A stretch of DNA of 8,736 nucleotides. Source: an uncultured Rhodospirillaceae bacterium. Lineage in GTDB: Bacteria > Pseudomonadota > Alphaproteobacteria > Thalassobaculales > Thalassobaculaceae. The notes beneath the pieces are model-generated. The model was not told the DNA's origin. It worked only from the letters and a program-made list of their open reading frames with translations, and ran no database searches. Of this stretch, positions 1 through 6,903 are shown in pieces. Positions within the stretch are counted from its first letter, which is position 1. The number at the start of each line of letters is the position of its first letter. The DNA lies in contig CALAHL010000308.1 of assembly GCA_937891725.1 (NCBI GenBank), positions 1 through 8,736 of the forward strand, in the 5' to 3' direction. The position numbers and the translations under genes are program-made.

Positions 1-417
1 CGATGGCCGTTTGGACCGGGGGCGCCCCGCGTTCGGTCGTGCCGTCTCGATCCGTTCAAGCGCCGCAGCCACATCCTGACAGAGTGCGTCATAGGGCCGC
101 GTGCCGGTCTCACCCCGCGCGATCAGCACGTAGTCGCGACCCGGCTTGGCCTGCCCGGACAGCACGTCGTTCACCGCGGCCCGCAGCCGGCGGCGCGCCC
201 GGTTCCGGTGCACGGCGTTTCCGACCTTCTTGCTCGCGGTATATCCGACCCGGGCGACAGAGGGATCGGACGCGGTTTCAGTATTGCCAGCCTCCACCGA
301 CCGCTCGCGCATCTGCAGAACAAGCCCGGGCATCGCTACCTTACGAGCACGAGAAGCGCGCAAAAAATCTGCGCGCTGCTTCATGATTTCGATTTTCGGT
401 GCGCCGGATGTGCGCAT
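1..417 (-). CDS. rnpA: Ribonuclease P protein component (partial, 3' end outside window)
   Basis: Encodes the basic protein subunit of RNase P, which assists the catalytic RNA in removing 5' leaders from pre-tRNAs. I translated 139 codons on the minus strand without a stop; the gene leaves the window at base 1. The family signature is clear: VGYTASKKVGNAVHRNRARR (residues 57-76) is the RNR-box region, preceded by a basic N-terminus (KQRADFLRASRARK) and followed by RDYVLIARGET. The ATG at 417 is preferred because GGGAG (430-426) lies 8 nt upstream; an in-frame ATG at 384 (MKQRADFL) is a possible alternative and would trim 11 residues. It follows rpmH by 40 bp in the standard bacterial order. 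The visible C-terminal part is rich in Arg, Pro and Lys. Identification is near certain. Confidence 0.95.
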   Translation of the reverse strand, partial: MRTSGAPKIEIMKQRADFLRASRARKVAMPGLVLQMRERSVEAGNTETASDPSVARVGYTASKKVGNAVHRNRARRRLRAAVNDVLSGQAKPGRDYVLIARGETGTRPYDALCQDVAAALERIETARPNAGRPRSKRPS

Positions 418-457
418 GACGACAACTCCCGGCGCGACGGATCCGGAGACCCCGGCC

Positions 458-592
458 CTAAGCGGACAGCTTGGCGCGGCCCTTCGAGCGACGGTTCGCA
501 AGAACGCGGCGACCGCCGACGGTGGCCTTGCGCGCACGAAAACCGTGGCGGCGTTTACGGACCAGAACGCTAGGCTGATATGTACGTTTCAC
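458..592 (-). CDS. rpmH: 50S ribosomal protein L34, GTG start
   Basis: Encodes the 44-residue large-subunit ribosomal protein L34. The minus-strand translation begins KRTYQPSVLVRKRRHGFRA, continues RKATVGGRRVLANRRSKG and ends RAKLSA, which matches L34 over its full usual length. The start codon is GTG (592-590): the KRTYQPS sequence follows it at once and GGAG (603-600) lies 7 nt upstream, so no other start fits. The stop is TAG at 460-458. It is first in the rpmH-rnpA pair, with its own promoter at 639-667, 47 bp upstream. The form RKRRHGFRARKATVGGRR is of the alphaproteobacterial type. Confidence 0.97.
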   Translation of the reverse strand: MKRTYQPSVLVRKRRHGFRARKATVGGRRVLANRRSKGRAKLSA

Positions 593-638
593 AACTTGTC
601 TCCGACACGCGCGTCTTCAGGTTTTGCAAGAGCGAGGG

Positions 639-667
639 GATATATCGAACCCAGCCGCGCAAGTCAA
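639..667 (-). promoter_or_regulatory. Sigma-70-type promoter of rpmH-rnpA
   Basis: On the minus strand, TTGACT (667-662) is followed by exactly 17 bp and then TATATC (644-639). The -35 matches the consensus at 5 of 6 positions and the -10 at 4 of 6. The predicted start near 632 leaves a leader of about 40 nt before the rpmH GTG. It begins only 16 bp after the stop codon of the upstream glycosyltransferase-like gene, so the ribosomal pair probably has independent, strong expression. This is pattern matching only. Confidence 0.65.
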
Positions 668-683
668 CGCGCGTGGTGGCCGC

Positions 684-1583
684 TCAGAGGTCGAAAGCCT
701 GTTTCGCCCGGTCGATCACGGACAGCGCCACCGCTTTGGTGGTCATCTTGGCCCGCAGCTCCGCCATCACCCGCCCCAGCAATCTGGCATAGACCTGTTC
801 GCCCTGGCGCGTCGCGAAAAACTCCTCGCCCTGGCTGTCCAGCAGATTGCAGGCGGTCAGGACCTCGAATCTGGGGAAATGGGTCATCGTCAGGGACGGG
901 CATTCCGGCAGATCGCGGAACAGCGGGATGCAGTGGTTCATCATGATCTCGTAATGCCGCAGACAGTCCCATCCCGACTTCTTCATGGTCGTTCCGAACA
1001 GACTGCGGGCGTAGTCACCATAATACCCCGCCTCGGTGTCGTAGATATAGGTCGACCGGTCGGCCGGCGTGATGAAGGCGATTGTCCGGTCCTTGTCCGG
1101 CGGGACGGGTAGAATCTTCTCCTCCGGGATACCGAACCCGATCGGCAGCACGCCGGGCATCGGCCCGGTCAGCTCCCGCTTGAAGTAAAGCCCCCGGTTC
1201 AGGAACGCCGCGTTCAGGTGGGTGTCGTCCTCGCCGTCGACGAACACCACCTTATCTCCATAGGCATCGAAGACATCCAGCAGCAGCGTGTGGCTGCGCC
1301 TAACCCCGCCATAAATCACCAGATCGAAATCGCGGGCCCGGATCCGGCGTTGGATGTCGGACCGGTCGATCGCATCCACCCCATCCAACAGGCCGTAAAG
1401 CGTGAAACCGCGGCCATACAGGTCCGCAGGATCGGTCCCGCGCCGCGCGATCTCATCGGCATACATGAACCAGAGCGGCTCGAAATCCACCACGTCGGCG
1501 CCGAACAGGCTCCGCAACCCGTGGAACAGCACATCCTGCTGATAGTCCTGGTTGCGGGGATCGCCGATAAACAGAATCTTCAT
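684..1583 (-). CDS. Glycosyltransferase-like protein of unknown substrate
   Basis: A 299-residue soluble protein with no signal peptide or membrane segment. The N-terminus MKILFIGDPRNQDYQQDVLF reads as a Rossmann-like first strand and loop, and a second strand-like run (FDLVIYGG, 86-93; KVVFVDGEDD, 111-120) follows. The segment GLYFKREL (131-138) and the later GWDCLRHYEIMMNHCIPLF (204-222) resemble the nucleotide-sugar binding half of GT-B proteins in the CgeB/YkvP-like group, where a G-W-D-x-x-R-x-Y-E motif precedes a G/N-x-I-P turn. I infer a sugar transferase from this; the sugar and acceptor are unknown. It starts 12 bp after the MBL hydrolase stop, and its AGGG ribosome site (1597-1594) overlaps that TAG, so the two are probably translationally coupled. 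It might instead be a non-catalytic member; a search is needed to fix the family. Confidence 0.6.
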   Translation of the reverse strand: MKILFIGDPRNQDYQQDVLFHGLRSLFGADVVDFEPLWFMYADEIARRGTDPADLYGRGFTLYGLLDGVDAIDRSDIQRRIRARDFDLVIYGGVRRSHTLLLDVFDAYGDKVVFVDGEDDTHLNAAFLNRGLYFKRELTGPMPGVLPIGFGIPEEKILPVPPDKDRTIAFITPADRSTYIYDTEAGYYGDYARSLFGTTMKKSGWDCLRHYEIMMNHCIPLFRDLPECPSLTMTHFPRFEVLTACNLLDSQGEEFFATRQGEQVYARLLGRVMAELRAKMTTKAVALSVIDRAKQAFDL

Positions 1584-1595
1584 GCGCGTCTGGCC

Positions 1596-2468
1596 CTAGG
1601 TGCGGAACTTGAAATCGAACGCCTCACCGTGCCGGACGAACTGCCCGATCGACGGGGACGGAAAATGCGCGGTGCAGATCAGGGTGTCGGTCTCGCAATA
1701 TTTGTCCATCAGGGCAACCCGCGTGGCCTTGGCCTGATCCCGGTCGACATCCGGACGGGCCACCAGATCCGGATAGCGGCATTGCAGCGGTGAGTGGATC
1801 ACATCGCCGAGCACCACCGCGTCCTGGCCAGCCGACGTCAGGTGGACCGAGAAATGATCCGGGGTATGCCCGGGTGTCGGCTCCAGATGCAGGCCGTGAT
1901 CGAAGGCATGGTCGCTGTCGACCAGATCGACCCGCCCCGCCTCGACGATCGGCAACACGCTGTCGACGAAATGCGGCACCGGGCTCTCGGAATTGGTCTT
2001 CTCCCAATGCGCAAGCTCCTTGCGCGAGAACACATAGCGCGCGTTCGGAAAGGTCGGCACCCACCTTCCGTCCAACAGCTTGGTGTTCCACCCCACATGA
2101 TCCGGATGCAGATGGGTGCACATGACGTAGTCGATATCCTCGACCGTCACGCCGGCCGCCGTCAGGGCGTCCATGTAGGCGGTGTCGGTCTTGTGGTGCC
2201 AATGGGCCCGGGTGGGACGATCCTTGTCGTTGCCGATGCAACTGTCGATCAGGATGGTCGAGCGGCCGTCGCGGATCAGGTAGGACTGCATCGGAAAGAC
2301 GAAAAGATCCGTCCCCGGCCCCAACGCCAGTGGTTCCAGCCAGGATCGGTTCTCTTCCAGCAGTTCCCGCGTGAGCGTGGGCAGGAATTCGAGCGCGTTG
2401 AAGGCAGCAACCTCCTGCTCGAGGATCCGGTCGACCCGGATGTCTCCGACGGAAAAACTCAAGGTCAT
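1596..2468 (-). CDS. MBL-fold metallo-hydrolase
   Basis: A 290-residue metallo-beta-lactamase-fold hydrolase with a complete two-metal site: THLHPDH (118-124, ligands H119, H121, D123, H124), PGHTPDH (199-205, H201), GD (221-222, D222) and the C-terminal AHFP (H268). The layout, with a long N-terminal strap (EFLPTLTRELL, 27-37) before the core, resembles the group that holds methyl parathion hydrolase and several lactonases; that group contains enzymes acting on lactones, esters and organophosphates, so the substrate is not predictable. No signal peptide is seen, so it is probably cytoplasmic. The ATG at 2468 has a strong GGGAGG (2479-2474) 5 nt upstream. It probably forms a two-gene unit with the glycosyltransferase-like gene 12 bp downstream, read from the promoter at 2507-2535. 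The fold is certain, the activity is not. Confidence 0.88.
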   Translation of the reverse strand: MTLSFSVGDIRVDRILEQEVAAFNALEFLPTLTRELLEENRSWLEPLALGPGTDLFVFPMQSYLIRDGRSTILIDSCIGNDKDRPTRAHWHHKTDTAYMDALTAAGVTVEDIDYVMCTHLHPDHVGWNTKLLDGRWVPTFPNARYVFSRKELAHWEKTNSESPVPHFVDSVLPIVEAGRVDLVDSDHAFDHGLHLEPTPGHTPDHFSVHLTSAGQDAVVLGDVIHSPLQCRYPDLVARPDVDRDQAKATRVALMDKYCETDTLICTAHFPSPSIGQFVRHGEAFDFKFRT

Positions 2469-2506
2469 GACAGCCTCCCGTTATCAGTCCCACATTGGTG
2501 CTCGGC

Positions 2507-2535
2507 AGTATCGACGGTGGCGCGCGCACGGGCAA
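2507..2535 (-). promoter_or_regulatory. Possible promoter of the MBL hydrolase unit
   Basis: In the 67-bp gap before the MBL gene, minus-strand TTGCCC (2535-2530) is followed after 17 bp by GATACT (2512-2507). Each box matches the sigma-70 consensus at 4 of 6 positions with ideal spacing. The predicted start near 2500 would give a leader of about 30 nt with the GGGAGG ribosome site. The -35 box directly abuts the GNAT stop codon. This suggests transcription separate from the GNAT gene, but read-through from it is also possible. Confidence 0.38.
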
Positions 2536-3102
2536 TCATTCGGAGCCGGGTGCAGCGCGTTCTTCGGATTTCAGCTCAAAGCTCAACACCTGAAACCCAT
2601 TGTACTCGACCAACCCCATAACCCTCATCCCGATCGCCTCCAACACCCTGCGGCTGGCCACATTCTCCTGCGCCGTCATCGCCGTAACCCGCTCGAGATT
2701 CAACCGGTCGAAGGCGAAATCCAGACAGGCGCGGGCCGCCTCCCGGCCATGGCCCTGCCCCCAGGCCGAGCGCGCCAGCACATACATCAGTTCGGCCTCG
2801 TGGCTCGGGTCGGAGCCCTCGCCCGGCTCCAGCCCGGCATAGCCGATCACGGCACCGGTCGCCTGCTGCTCGATCGCCCAAACCCCGAAGCCGCGCGCCC
2901 ATTCCTTGCGATAGCGTTTGATCCGACCGAGCGCGATCTCCCGCGCGAACGGGGCCAGCACCTCGCCGCCGGGCATGAAGCGGATCACCTCAGGGTCGGC
3001 GCGCAGATCGGTGAAGGCCTGCAGGTCGGCGTCGACAAAGCCGCGCAGGACCAGACGCTCGGTCTCGAGCCTTGGGATATCGATCTGGTGCGGTCTGGGC
3101 AT
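2536..3102 (-). CDS. GNAT family N-acetyltransferase (RimJ/RimL-like)
   Basis: A 188-residue acetyltransferase. It opens with IPRLETERLVLRG (9-21), the usual first strand of the RimJ/RimL-like group (Acetyltransf_3 type). Motif A with the acetyl-CoA pyrophosphate loop is WGQGHGREAARACLDFAF (114-131), and ENVASRRVLEAIGM (146-159) is the conserved motif B helix of these enzymes. Members acetylate ribosomal protein N-termini, amino acids or small amines; nothing here picks one. I chose the ATG at 3102, which has GGAT 8 nt upstream and places the conserved strand near residue 10; an in-frame GTG at 3138 would add 12 residues but lacks a visible ribosome site. It is divergent from the M20 amidohydrolase (93-bp gap) and lies upstream of the MBL gene. 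The fold is secure and the substrate unknown. Confidence 0.88.
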   Translation of the reverse strand: MPRPHQIDIPRLETERLVLRGFVDADLQAFTDLRADPEVIRFMPGGEVLAPFAREIALGRIKRYRKEWARGFGVWAIEQQATGAVIGYAGLEPGEGSDPSHEAELMYVLARSAWGQGHGREAARACLDFAFDRLNLERVTAMTAQENVASRRVLEAIGMRVMGLVEYNGFQVLSFELKSEERAAPGSE

Positions 3103-3124
3103 AAGCCTTGATCCGGTGGCGGAC

Positions 3125-3153
3125 TTGAATACAGGCACGGGTGGCTGGATACT
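3125..3153 (+). promoter_or_regulatory. Possible promoter of the M20 amidohydrolase gene
   Basis: Plus-strand TTGAAT (3125-3130), 17 bp, then GATACT (3148-3153). Each box matches the sigma-70 consensus at 4 of 6 positions. A start near 3160 would leave a leader of about 35 nt before the ATG at 3196. The gap also has to hold the start signals of the divergent GNAT gene, for which I see no convincing promoter. Confidence 0.38.
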
Positions 3154-3195
3154 CCGTTCCCTATCCCGATACCACCATCAGCTTCGTGAGGCCCC

Positions 3196-4353
3196 ATGCC
3201 GATCCTCAACCGTATCGCCGAATTCCACGCCGAGATGACCGAGTGGCGCCGCGATCTGCACGCCCATCCGGAACTCGGCTTCGAAGAGCATCGCACCAGC
3301 GATTTCATCGCGGCGAAACTGCGGGATTTCGGGATCGAGGTGCACCAGGGTCTCGCCGGGACCGGCGTGATCGGGGTGCTGAAATCCGGCGCCTCCGGCC
3401 CGGCGATCGGTCTGCGCGCGGATATGGACGCCCTGCCGATCCAGGAGAAGGGCGATCATCCGCACCGCTCCCAGAACGCCGGAAAGATGCACGCCTGCGG
3501 CCATGACGGACACACGACCATGCTGTTGGGGGCGGCAAAGTATCTGGCCGAGACCCGGAATTTCGACGGCACCGTCCACTTCATCTTCCAGCCGGCCGAG
3601 GAAGGCTTGGGCGGCGGAGAGAAGATGGTTCAGGAGGGGATGTTCGACCGGTTCGACTGCAAGACGGTCTGGGGCATGCATAACTGGCCGGGGCTTCCGG
3701 TCGGGGAATTCGCAGTCGCACCGGGTCCGATGATGGCCGCTCGCGACAATTTCGAGATCACCATCCAAGGCCGGGGCGCGCATGCCGCCATGCCCCACCA
3801 GGGCGTCGACCCGGTGGTGGTTGGCGCGCAGATCGTGCTGGCGCTGCAGACCATAACCAGCCGGAATCTCGACCCCCAGGAGGCCCTGGTGGTCTCGGTC
3901 ACCCAGTTCCATGCGGGCGACGCGTTCAACGTGATCCCGGACAGCATCGTGCTGCGCGGCACCTGCCGGGTGTTCAATCCGAAGATTCAGGAGACTCTGG
4001 AGGACCGCATCCGCCAGATCGCAGACGGGGTGTGCGCGGCCTTCGGCGCCAGCGCAAAACTAAATTACATGAAGGGCTATCCCGCGACCGTGAACGATGC
4101 CGGTCAGGCCGAGGTGGCGGCAAAGGTCGCCGAGCGGGTGGCAGGCGAAGGCCGGGTCGACCGCAATCCGAAGCCGGCCATGGGGGCGGAAGACTTCTCA
4201 TATATGCTGAACGAGCGGCCGGGTGCGTATATCTGGGCCGGCAATGGCGACACCGCTGGGGTGCATCACCCGGAATACGACTTTAACGACGAGTTGCTGA
4301 CCCACGGTGCCAGCTATTGGGCCACCCTGGTCGAAACGCAGTTGGCGAAGTAA
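3196..4353 (+). CDS. M20D family metallo-amidohydrolase (hippurate hydrolase-like)
   Basis: A 385-residue zinc or manganese amidohydrolase of the M20D group (hippurate hydrolase, N-acyl-amino acid and IAA-amino acid hydrolases), which cleaves an acyl group from an amino acid. Landmarks in order: RRDLHAHPELGFEE (18-31); ADMDALPI (75-82); ACGHDGH (100-106, ligands C101 and H103); PAEEG (133-137, general base E135 and ligand E136); MHNWPG (161-166, H162); RGAHAAMPHQGVDP (193-206) in the dimerisation domain; and VHHPEYDFND (356-365, ligand probably H357). All metal ligands are present and the length is normal, so it should be active. There is no signal peptide, so it is cytoplasmic. The ATG has GAGG (3188-3191) 4 nt upstream. 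It is a single-gene unit, divergent from GNAT and tail-to-tail with the dehydrogenase gene. The acyl-amino acid substrate is unknown. Confidence 0.92.
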   Translation: MPILNRIAEFHAEMTEWRRDLHAHPELGFEEHRTSDFIAAKLRDFGIEVHQGLAGTGVIGVLKSGASGPAIGLRADMDALPIQEKGDHPHRSQNAGKMHACGHDGHTTMLLGAAKYLAETRNFDGTVHFIFQPAEEGLGGGEKMVQEGMFDRFDCKTVWGMHNWPGLPVGEFAVAPGPMMAARDNFEITIQGRGAHAAMPHQGVDPVVVGAQIVLALQTITSRNLDPQEALVVSVTQFHAGDAFNVIPDSIVLRGTCRVFNPKIQETLEDRIRQIADGVCAAFGASAKLNYMKGYPATVNDAGQAEVAAKVAERVAGEGRVDRNPKPAMGAEDFSYMLNERPGAYIWAGNGDTAGVHHPEYDFNDELLTHGASYWATLVETQLAK

Positions 4354-4358
4354 CCCGC

Positions 4359-5273
4359 TTATTCCGGCGCGCGATCCGGTTGCTCGCCGACCCGGTGCGG
4401 CGGATTGCGGTGCTCAAGCTCCAGCAGCAGGGCGGTGTGATCGTGGCCGGCGATGTCGCGATCGTACAACGCCTGGAACATGGACCGCGCCAGGGTCACG
4501 AACGGCAGGGTTAGACCGCAATCCGTCGCAGCCTCGATTACCGCGTTGAGGTCCTTCAGAATATTGCGGACCTGCCCACCGGGCATCCAATTCCGCTCGA
4601 GGATCCGCTGACCGTGCTCCTGCAGAACCCGGCTTTCGGCAAATCCGCCGCGCAGGGCATCGCGCACCGCCGCCGGGTCGGCACCGCCGGCAGAAGCCAG
4701 CAGCATCGCCTCGGACAGTCCACCAATCGAAACCGACAGGATCGCCTGATTGCAGAGCTTGGCGAGTTGCCCTGAGCCGTCCGGGCCGACCCGTGTCGGC
4801 TGGCCCATCGCGGACAGCACCGGCATCGCCTCAAGAAAGGCTTGGCGGTCGCCGCCGACCATGATGGCCAAGCCCGCCTCTTCCGCCCCACGGGTTCCGC
4901 CCGAGACCGGCGCGTCGAGATGACGGACACCCTGGCGTTCCAGGCGCGCGGCGTGCTCCTTCTCGGTCTTGGGCGGGATCGAACTCATGTCGACGAAGAC
5001 GGCCCCCTGGGGCATCGCCTCGGCAACCCCAAGGTCGAACAGAATGTGCTCCACCGCCGCAGCATTGGTGACCATACAGATCACGATGTCCGAATCCCGA
5101 ACCGCATCCGCAGCGTCCATGGCGACCCGAATTCCGGTCTCGGCGGACAGCGCCTCGGCCTTCTGGGGGGTCCGATTCCAGACGGTGACTGGGAAATCGG
5201 CTTTTGCGATATGCCGGGCCATGTGCCGACCCATCAGACCGATACCAAGGACTGCGACACGCGATGACGGCAT
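4359..5273 (-). CDS. NAD(P)-dependent beta-hydroxyacid dehydrogenase (3-hydroxyisobutyrate dehydrogenase family)
   Basis: A 304-residue oxidoreductase of the family that includes 3-hydroxyisobutyrate dehydrogenase, tartronate semialdehyde reductase and L-threonate dehydrogenase. Visible: the Rossmann loop VLGIGLMG (8-15) with WNRTPQK (32-38), which suggests NADP as cofactor; the substrate loop DAPVSGGTRGAEEAG (120-134); the catalytic lysine in GQLAKLCNQ (K172); and NILKDLNA (237-244) in the helical domain. Length is normal. I chose the ATG at 5273; an in-frame TTG at 5288 has no better ribosome site. It lies 36 bp after dgoA as the last gene of the five-gene cluster, so it may oxidise or reduce a 3-carbon or 4-carbon hydroxyacid linked to that pathway. 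Which member it is cannot be told from motifs. Its stop is 5 bp from the convergent M20 gene. Confidence 0.9.
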   Translation of the reverse strand: MPSSRVAVLGIGLMGRHMARHIAKADFPVTVWNRTPQKAEALSAETGIRVAMDAADAVRDSDIVICMVTNAAAVEHILFDLGVAEAMPQGAVFVDMSSIPPKTEKEHAARLERQGVRHLDAPVSGGTRGAEEAGLAIMVGGDRQAFLEAMPVLSAMGQPTRVGPDGSGQLAKLCNQAILSVSIGGLSEAMLLASAGGADPAAVRDALRGGFAESRVLQEHGQRILERNWMPGGQVRNILKDLNAVIEAATDCGLTLPFVTLARSMFQALYDRDIAGHDHTALLLELEHRNPPHRVGEQPDRAPE

Positions 5274-5309
5274 AGCCGGTTCTTTCAATCGAATGAGAAG
5301 GTCTTCTGG

Positions 5310-5954
5310 TCAGGCGAACGCGGTTCCCTGCCCGGCGGCAAGAGCCGCCTGAAACGAGCGGGCTTTCCCCGCGACGGTATCAGCACTATCGCCCGGTTTG
5401 TAAAGTGCAGAGCCGAGACCGAAACCGCTGGCACCGGACGGCCACCACGCTGCCATCGCCGACGGCGTGATCCCGCCGACGGGCAGCACCGGCAGCGCCG
5501 GCGGCAACACCGCGCGCAGCGCTTTCAGACCAACCGGCCCGGCAATCTCCGCCGGGAACAGCTTCAGCCCGTCCGCCCCCGCCGCGATCGCCGCGAACGC
5601 CTCGGTCGCCGTGAACGCGCCGGGCAGCGCTAGCATATCCCTGGATTTGGCCGCGCGGATGACTGCGGGATCCCCATGCGGCATCACGATGAGTCGGCCG
5701 CCCGCAATCCGAACGTCGTCAACCGCGCCCGGCCGGATCACCGTACCGGCACCGATCAGCGCCCGGTCGCCGAACGCATCGGCAAGCCGGGCGATGCTGT
5801 CGAGGGGAGCCGGAGAGTTGAGCGGAACCTCGATGATCGCGAAACCGCTGTCGATCAGCACCTGGCCGATCGCCACCACCTCGTCCGGCTTCACCCCCCG
5901 GAGAATCGCGACCAGCGGACATCTGGACAGCCAAGTCGTGAGATCCATTGTCAT
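5310..5954 (-). CDS. dgoA: 2-dehydro-3-deoxy-6-phosphogalactonate aldolase
   Basis: A 214-residue class I (Schiff-base) aldolase that splits 2-keto-3-deoxy-6-phosphogalactonate into pyruvate and D-glyceraldehyde 3-phosphate in the De Ley-Doudoroff pathway. It matches the KDPG/KDPGal aldolase family throughout: PLVAILRGVKPDE (13-25), EVPLNSP with the catalytic glutamate E42, IGAGTV (67-72), GLKLFPAE with the Schiff-base lysine K131, PVGGI (158-162) and FGLGSALY (178-185). EVPLNSP and the adjacent dgoK favour the galactonate over the gluconate aldolase. The start at 5954 is set by GGGAGGG (5969-5963) exactly 8 nt upstream; the frame stays open upstream to 6023 but overlaps dgoK there. The ribosome site sits inside the last codons of dgoK, 4 bp separate the genes, and they are surely co-translated. 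Confidence 0.93.
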   Translation of the reverse strand: MTMDLTTWLSRCPLVAILRGVKPDEVVAIGQVLIDSGFAIIEVPLNSPAPLDSIARLADAFGDRALIGAGTVIRPGAVDDVRIAGGRLIVMPHGDPAVIRAAKSRDMLALPGAFTATEAFAAIAAGADGLKLFPAEIAGPVGLKALRAVLPPALPVLPVGGITPSAMAAWWPSGASGFGLGSALYKPGDSADTVAGKARSFQAALAAGQGTAFA

Positions 5955-5958
5955 TCCA

Positions 5959-6891
5959 TCATCCCTCCCCGCGCGCCGACTGCAGCGGCTCGGCAAGCAG
6001 CCACAGCCCCCGTGCCGTTGCATGCCGATCGGCCGGCTCGGTCGGCATGCCCAAATGGTGCAAGGCCGATTGGTACAAACCCACCAAACCTTGGTCGCCG
6101 ATCAGAACAATCGGGGCCTGATCGGTCACCTCGAGCGACTGACATGCGGCCCGGATTTCGGTCCCGATCACCAGGCCCGACAGGAAAGCCCCGGCCCGCT
6201 CCGGAGGCAGTTCACCGAACAGACCGGAGGCGCGCACGCCAAACGCATGGTGCAGAAACCCGCCCGGCTGACCCGAGCGCGCGACCCCGGCCAAAAAGCT
6301 CGCATCGTCCCAGGCGGCATGCTCGATGGTGCGCCCCAAGATCGAATGCCGCCGCAACACATCGAACATTTCACCCGTCATATGGGTCGAGAAATCCTCA
6401 ATCCGTCCGGCGTGCACCTTGACCCATTTCGAATGAGTTCCCGGCAAACAGGCGATCTGCGGACCCGCATCATCCAGGGAGGACAACGCGCCGAGCACCT
6501 GAACCTCCTCGCCCCGCATCACGTCTGGCACGCCGCCCGAATCTCGGGTCGAGACACCGGGCGCGATATGAATCTGCCGCCCGCGGGCGAGCGTCACCGG
6601 AAGCAGGCCGGCGGACAGATCCGACAGGCTGGCGGGACATGGCAGGTAGGGCGCCTCAACCCAGCCATTTCGGCTTCCGATCATACCGGACAGCACAACG
6701 GGCGCTCCGGCATGGGCATCCAGCCAATCGCCGATCAGGTGTTCAAGAGCACCCTCGAAATCCCCATCGTCGACCGCAAGAATTCCGGCCGGAGCGGAGC
6801 GGACTTCCAGCACGGCACCGCCCGCTTCAAGACGATAGGCACGGAACGAACTGGTTCCCCAATCGATACCAATGGCACCAGTCTCATCCAT
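5959..6891 (-). CDS. dgoK: 2-dehydro-3-deoxygalactonokinase
   Basis: A 310-residue sugar-acid kinase that phosphorylates 2-keto-3-deoxygalactonate at C6 with ATP, making the substrate of the aldolase encoded directly downstream. DgoK hallmarks are present: the phosphate-1 loop GIDWGTSSFRAY (8-19), LSGMIGSRNGWVEAPY (67-82), CLPGTHSKWV (148-157), FSTHMTGEMFDVL (167-179), LVIGTEIRAA (240-249) and a late IGDQGL (264-269). The length fits the family. It starts 12 bp after the GST stop with no strong ribosome site (ACATCCCG precedes the ATG), so its translation may depend on coupling to the GST gene. The usual partners, galactonate dehydratase and a galactonate transporter, are not in this window, so the true source of the keto-deoxy acid is open. 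Confidence 0.94.
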   Translation of the reverse strand: MDETGAIGIDWGTSSFRAYRLEAGGAVLEVRSAPAGILAVDDGDFEGALEHLIGDWLDAHAGAPVVLSGMIGSRNGWVEAPYLPCPASLSDLSAGLLPVTLARGRQIHIAPGVSTRDSGGVPDVMRGEEVQVLGALSSLDDAGPQIACLPGTHSKWVKVHAGRIEDFSTHMTGEMFDVLRRHSILGRTIEHAAWDDASFLAGVARSGQPGGFLHHAFGVRASGLFGELPPERAGAFLSGLVIGTEIRAACQSLEVTDQAPIVLIGDQGLVGLYQSALHHLGMPTEPADRHATARGLWLLAEPLQSARGEG

Positions 6892-6903
6892 CGGGATGTG
6901 GCG

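Noticed and set aside
146..946. A 266-codon plus-strand open frame over the rpmH-rnpA region
   Set aside because: It crosses antisense to rnpA, rpmH and their promoter, and its composition is that of a GC-rich shadow frame.
1794..2621. A 275-codon plus-strand open frame
   Set aside because: It is antisense to the MBL hydrolase, whose metal-binding motifs are complete; the plus-strand product shows no family signature.
3103..3138. GTG start at 3138 for the GNAT gene
   Set aside because: No ribosome site precedes it, and the ATG at 3102 gives the usual spacing to the first conserved strand.
3178..3912. A 244-codon minus-strand open frame
   Set aside because: It is antisense to the M20 amidohydrolase gene, which holds all metal ligands; the product has no domain I recognise.
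4373..4388. CCGG repeats after the M20 gene as a possible terminator stem
   Set aside because: Only 4-bp matches within the coding region of the convergent gene and no T-run; common by chance in GC-rich DNA.
5297..5308. Small inverted repeat AGAAG/CTTCT between dgoA and the dehydrogenase gene
   Set aside because: The loop would be only 2 nt and no T-run follows, so it is not a credible terminator or attenuator.
5955..6023. Longer form of DgoA starting at 6023
   Set aside because: The additional 23 residues (Cys- and Arg-rich) are not part of the family and overlap the dgoK coding region; the ATG at 5954 has an ideal ribosome site.
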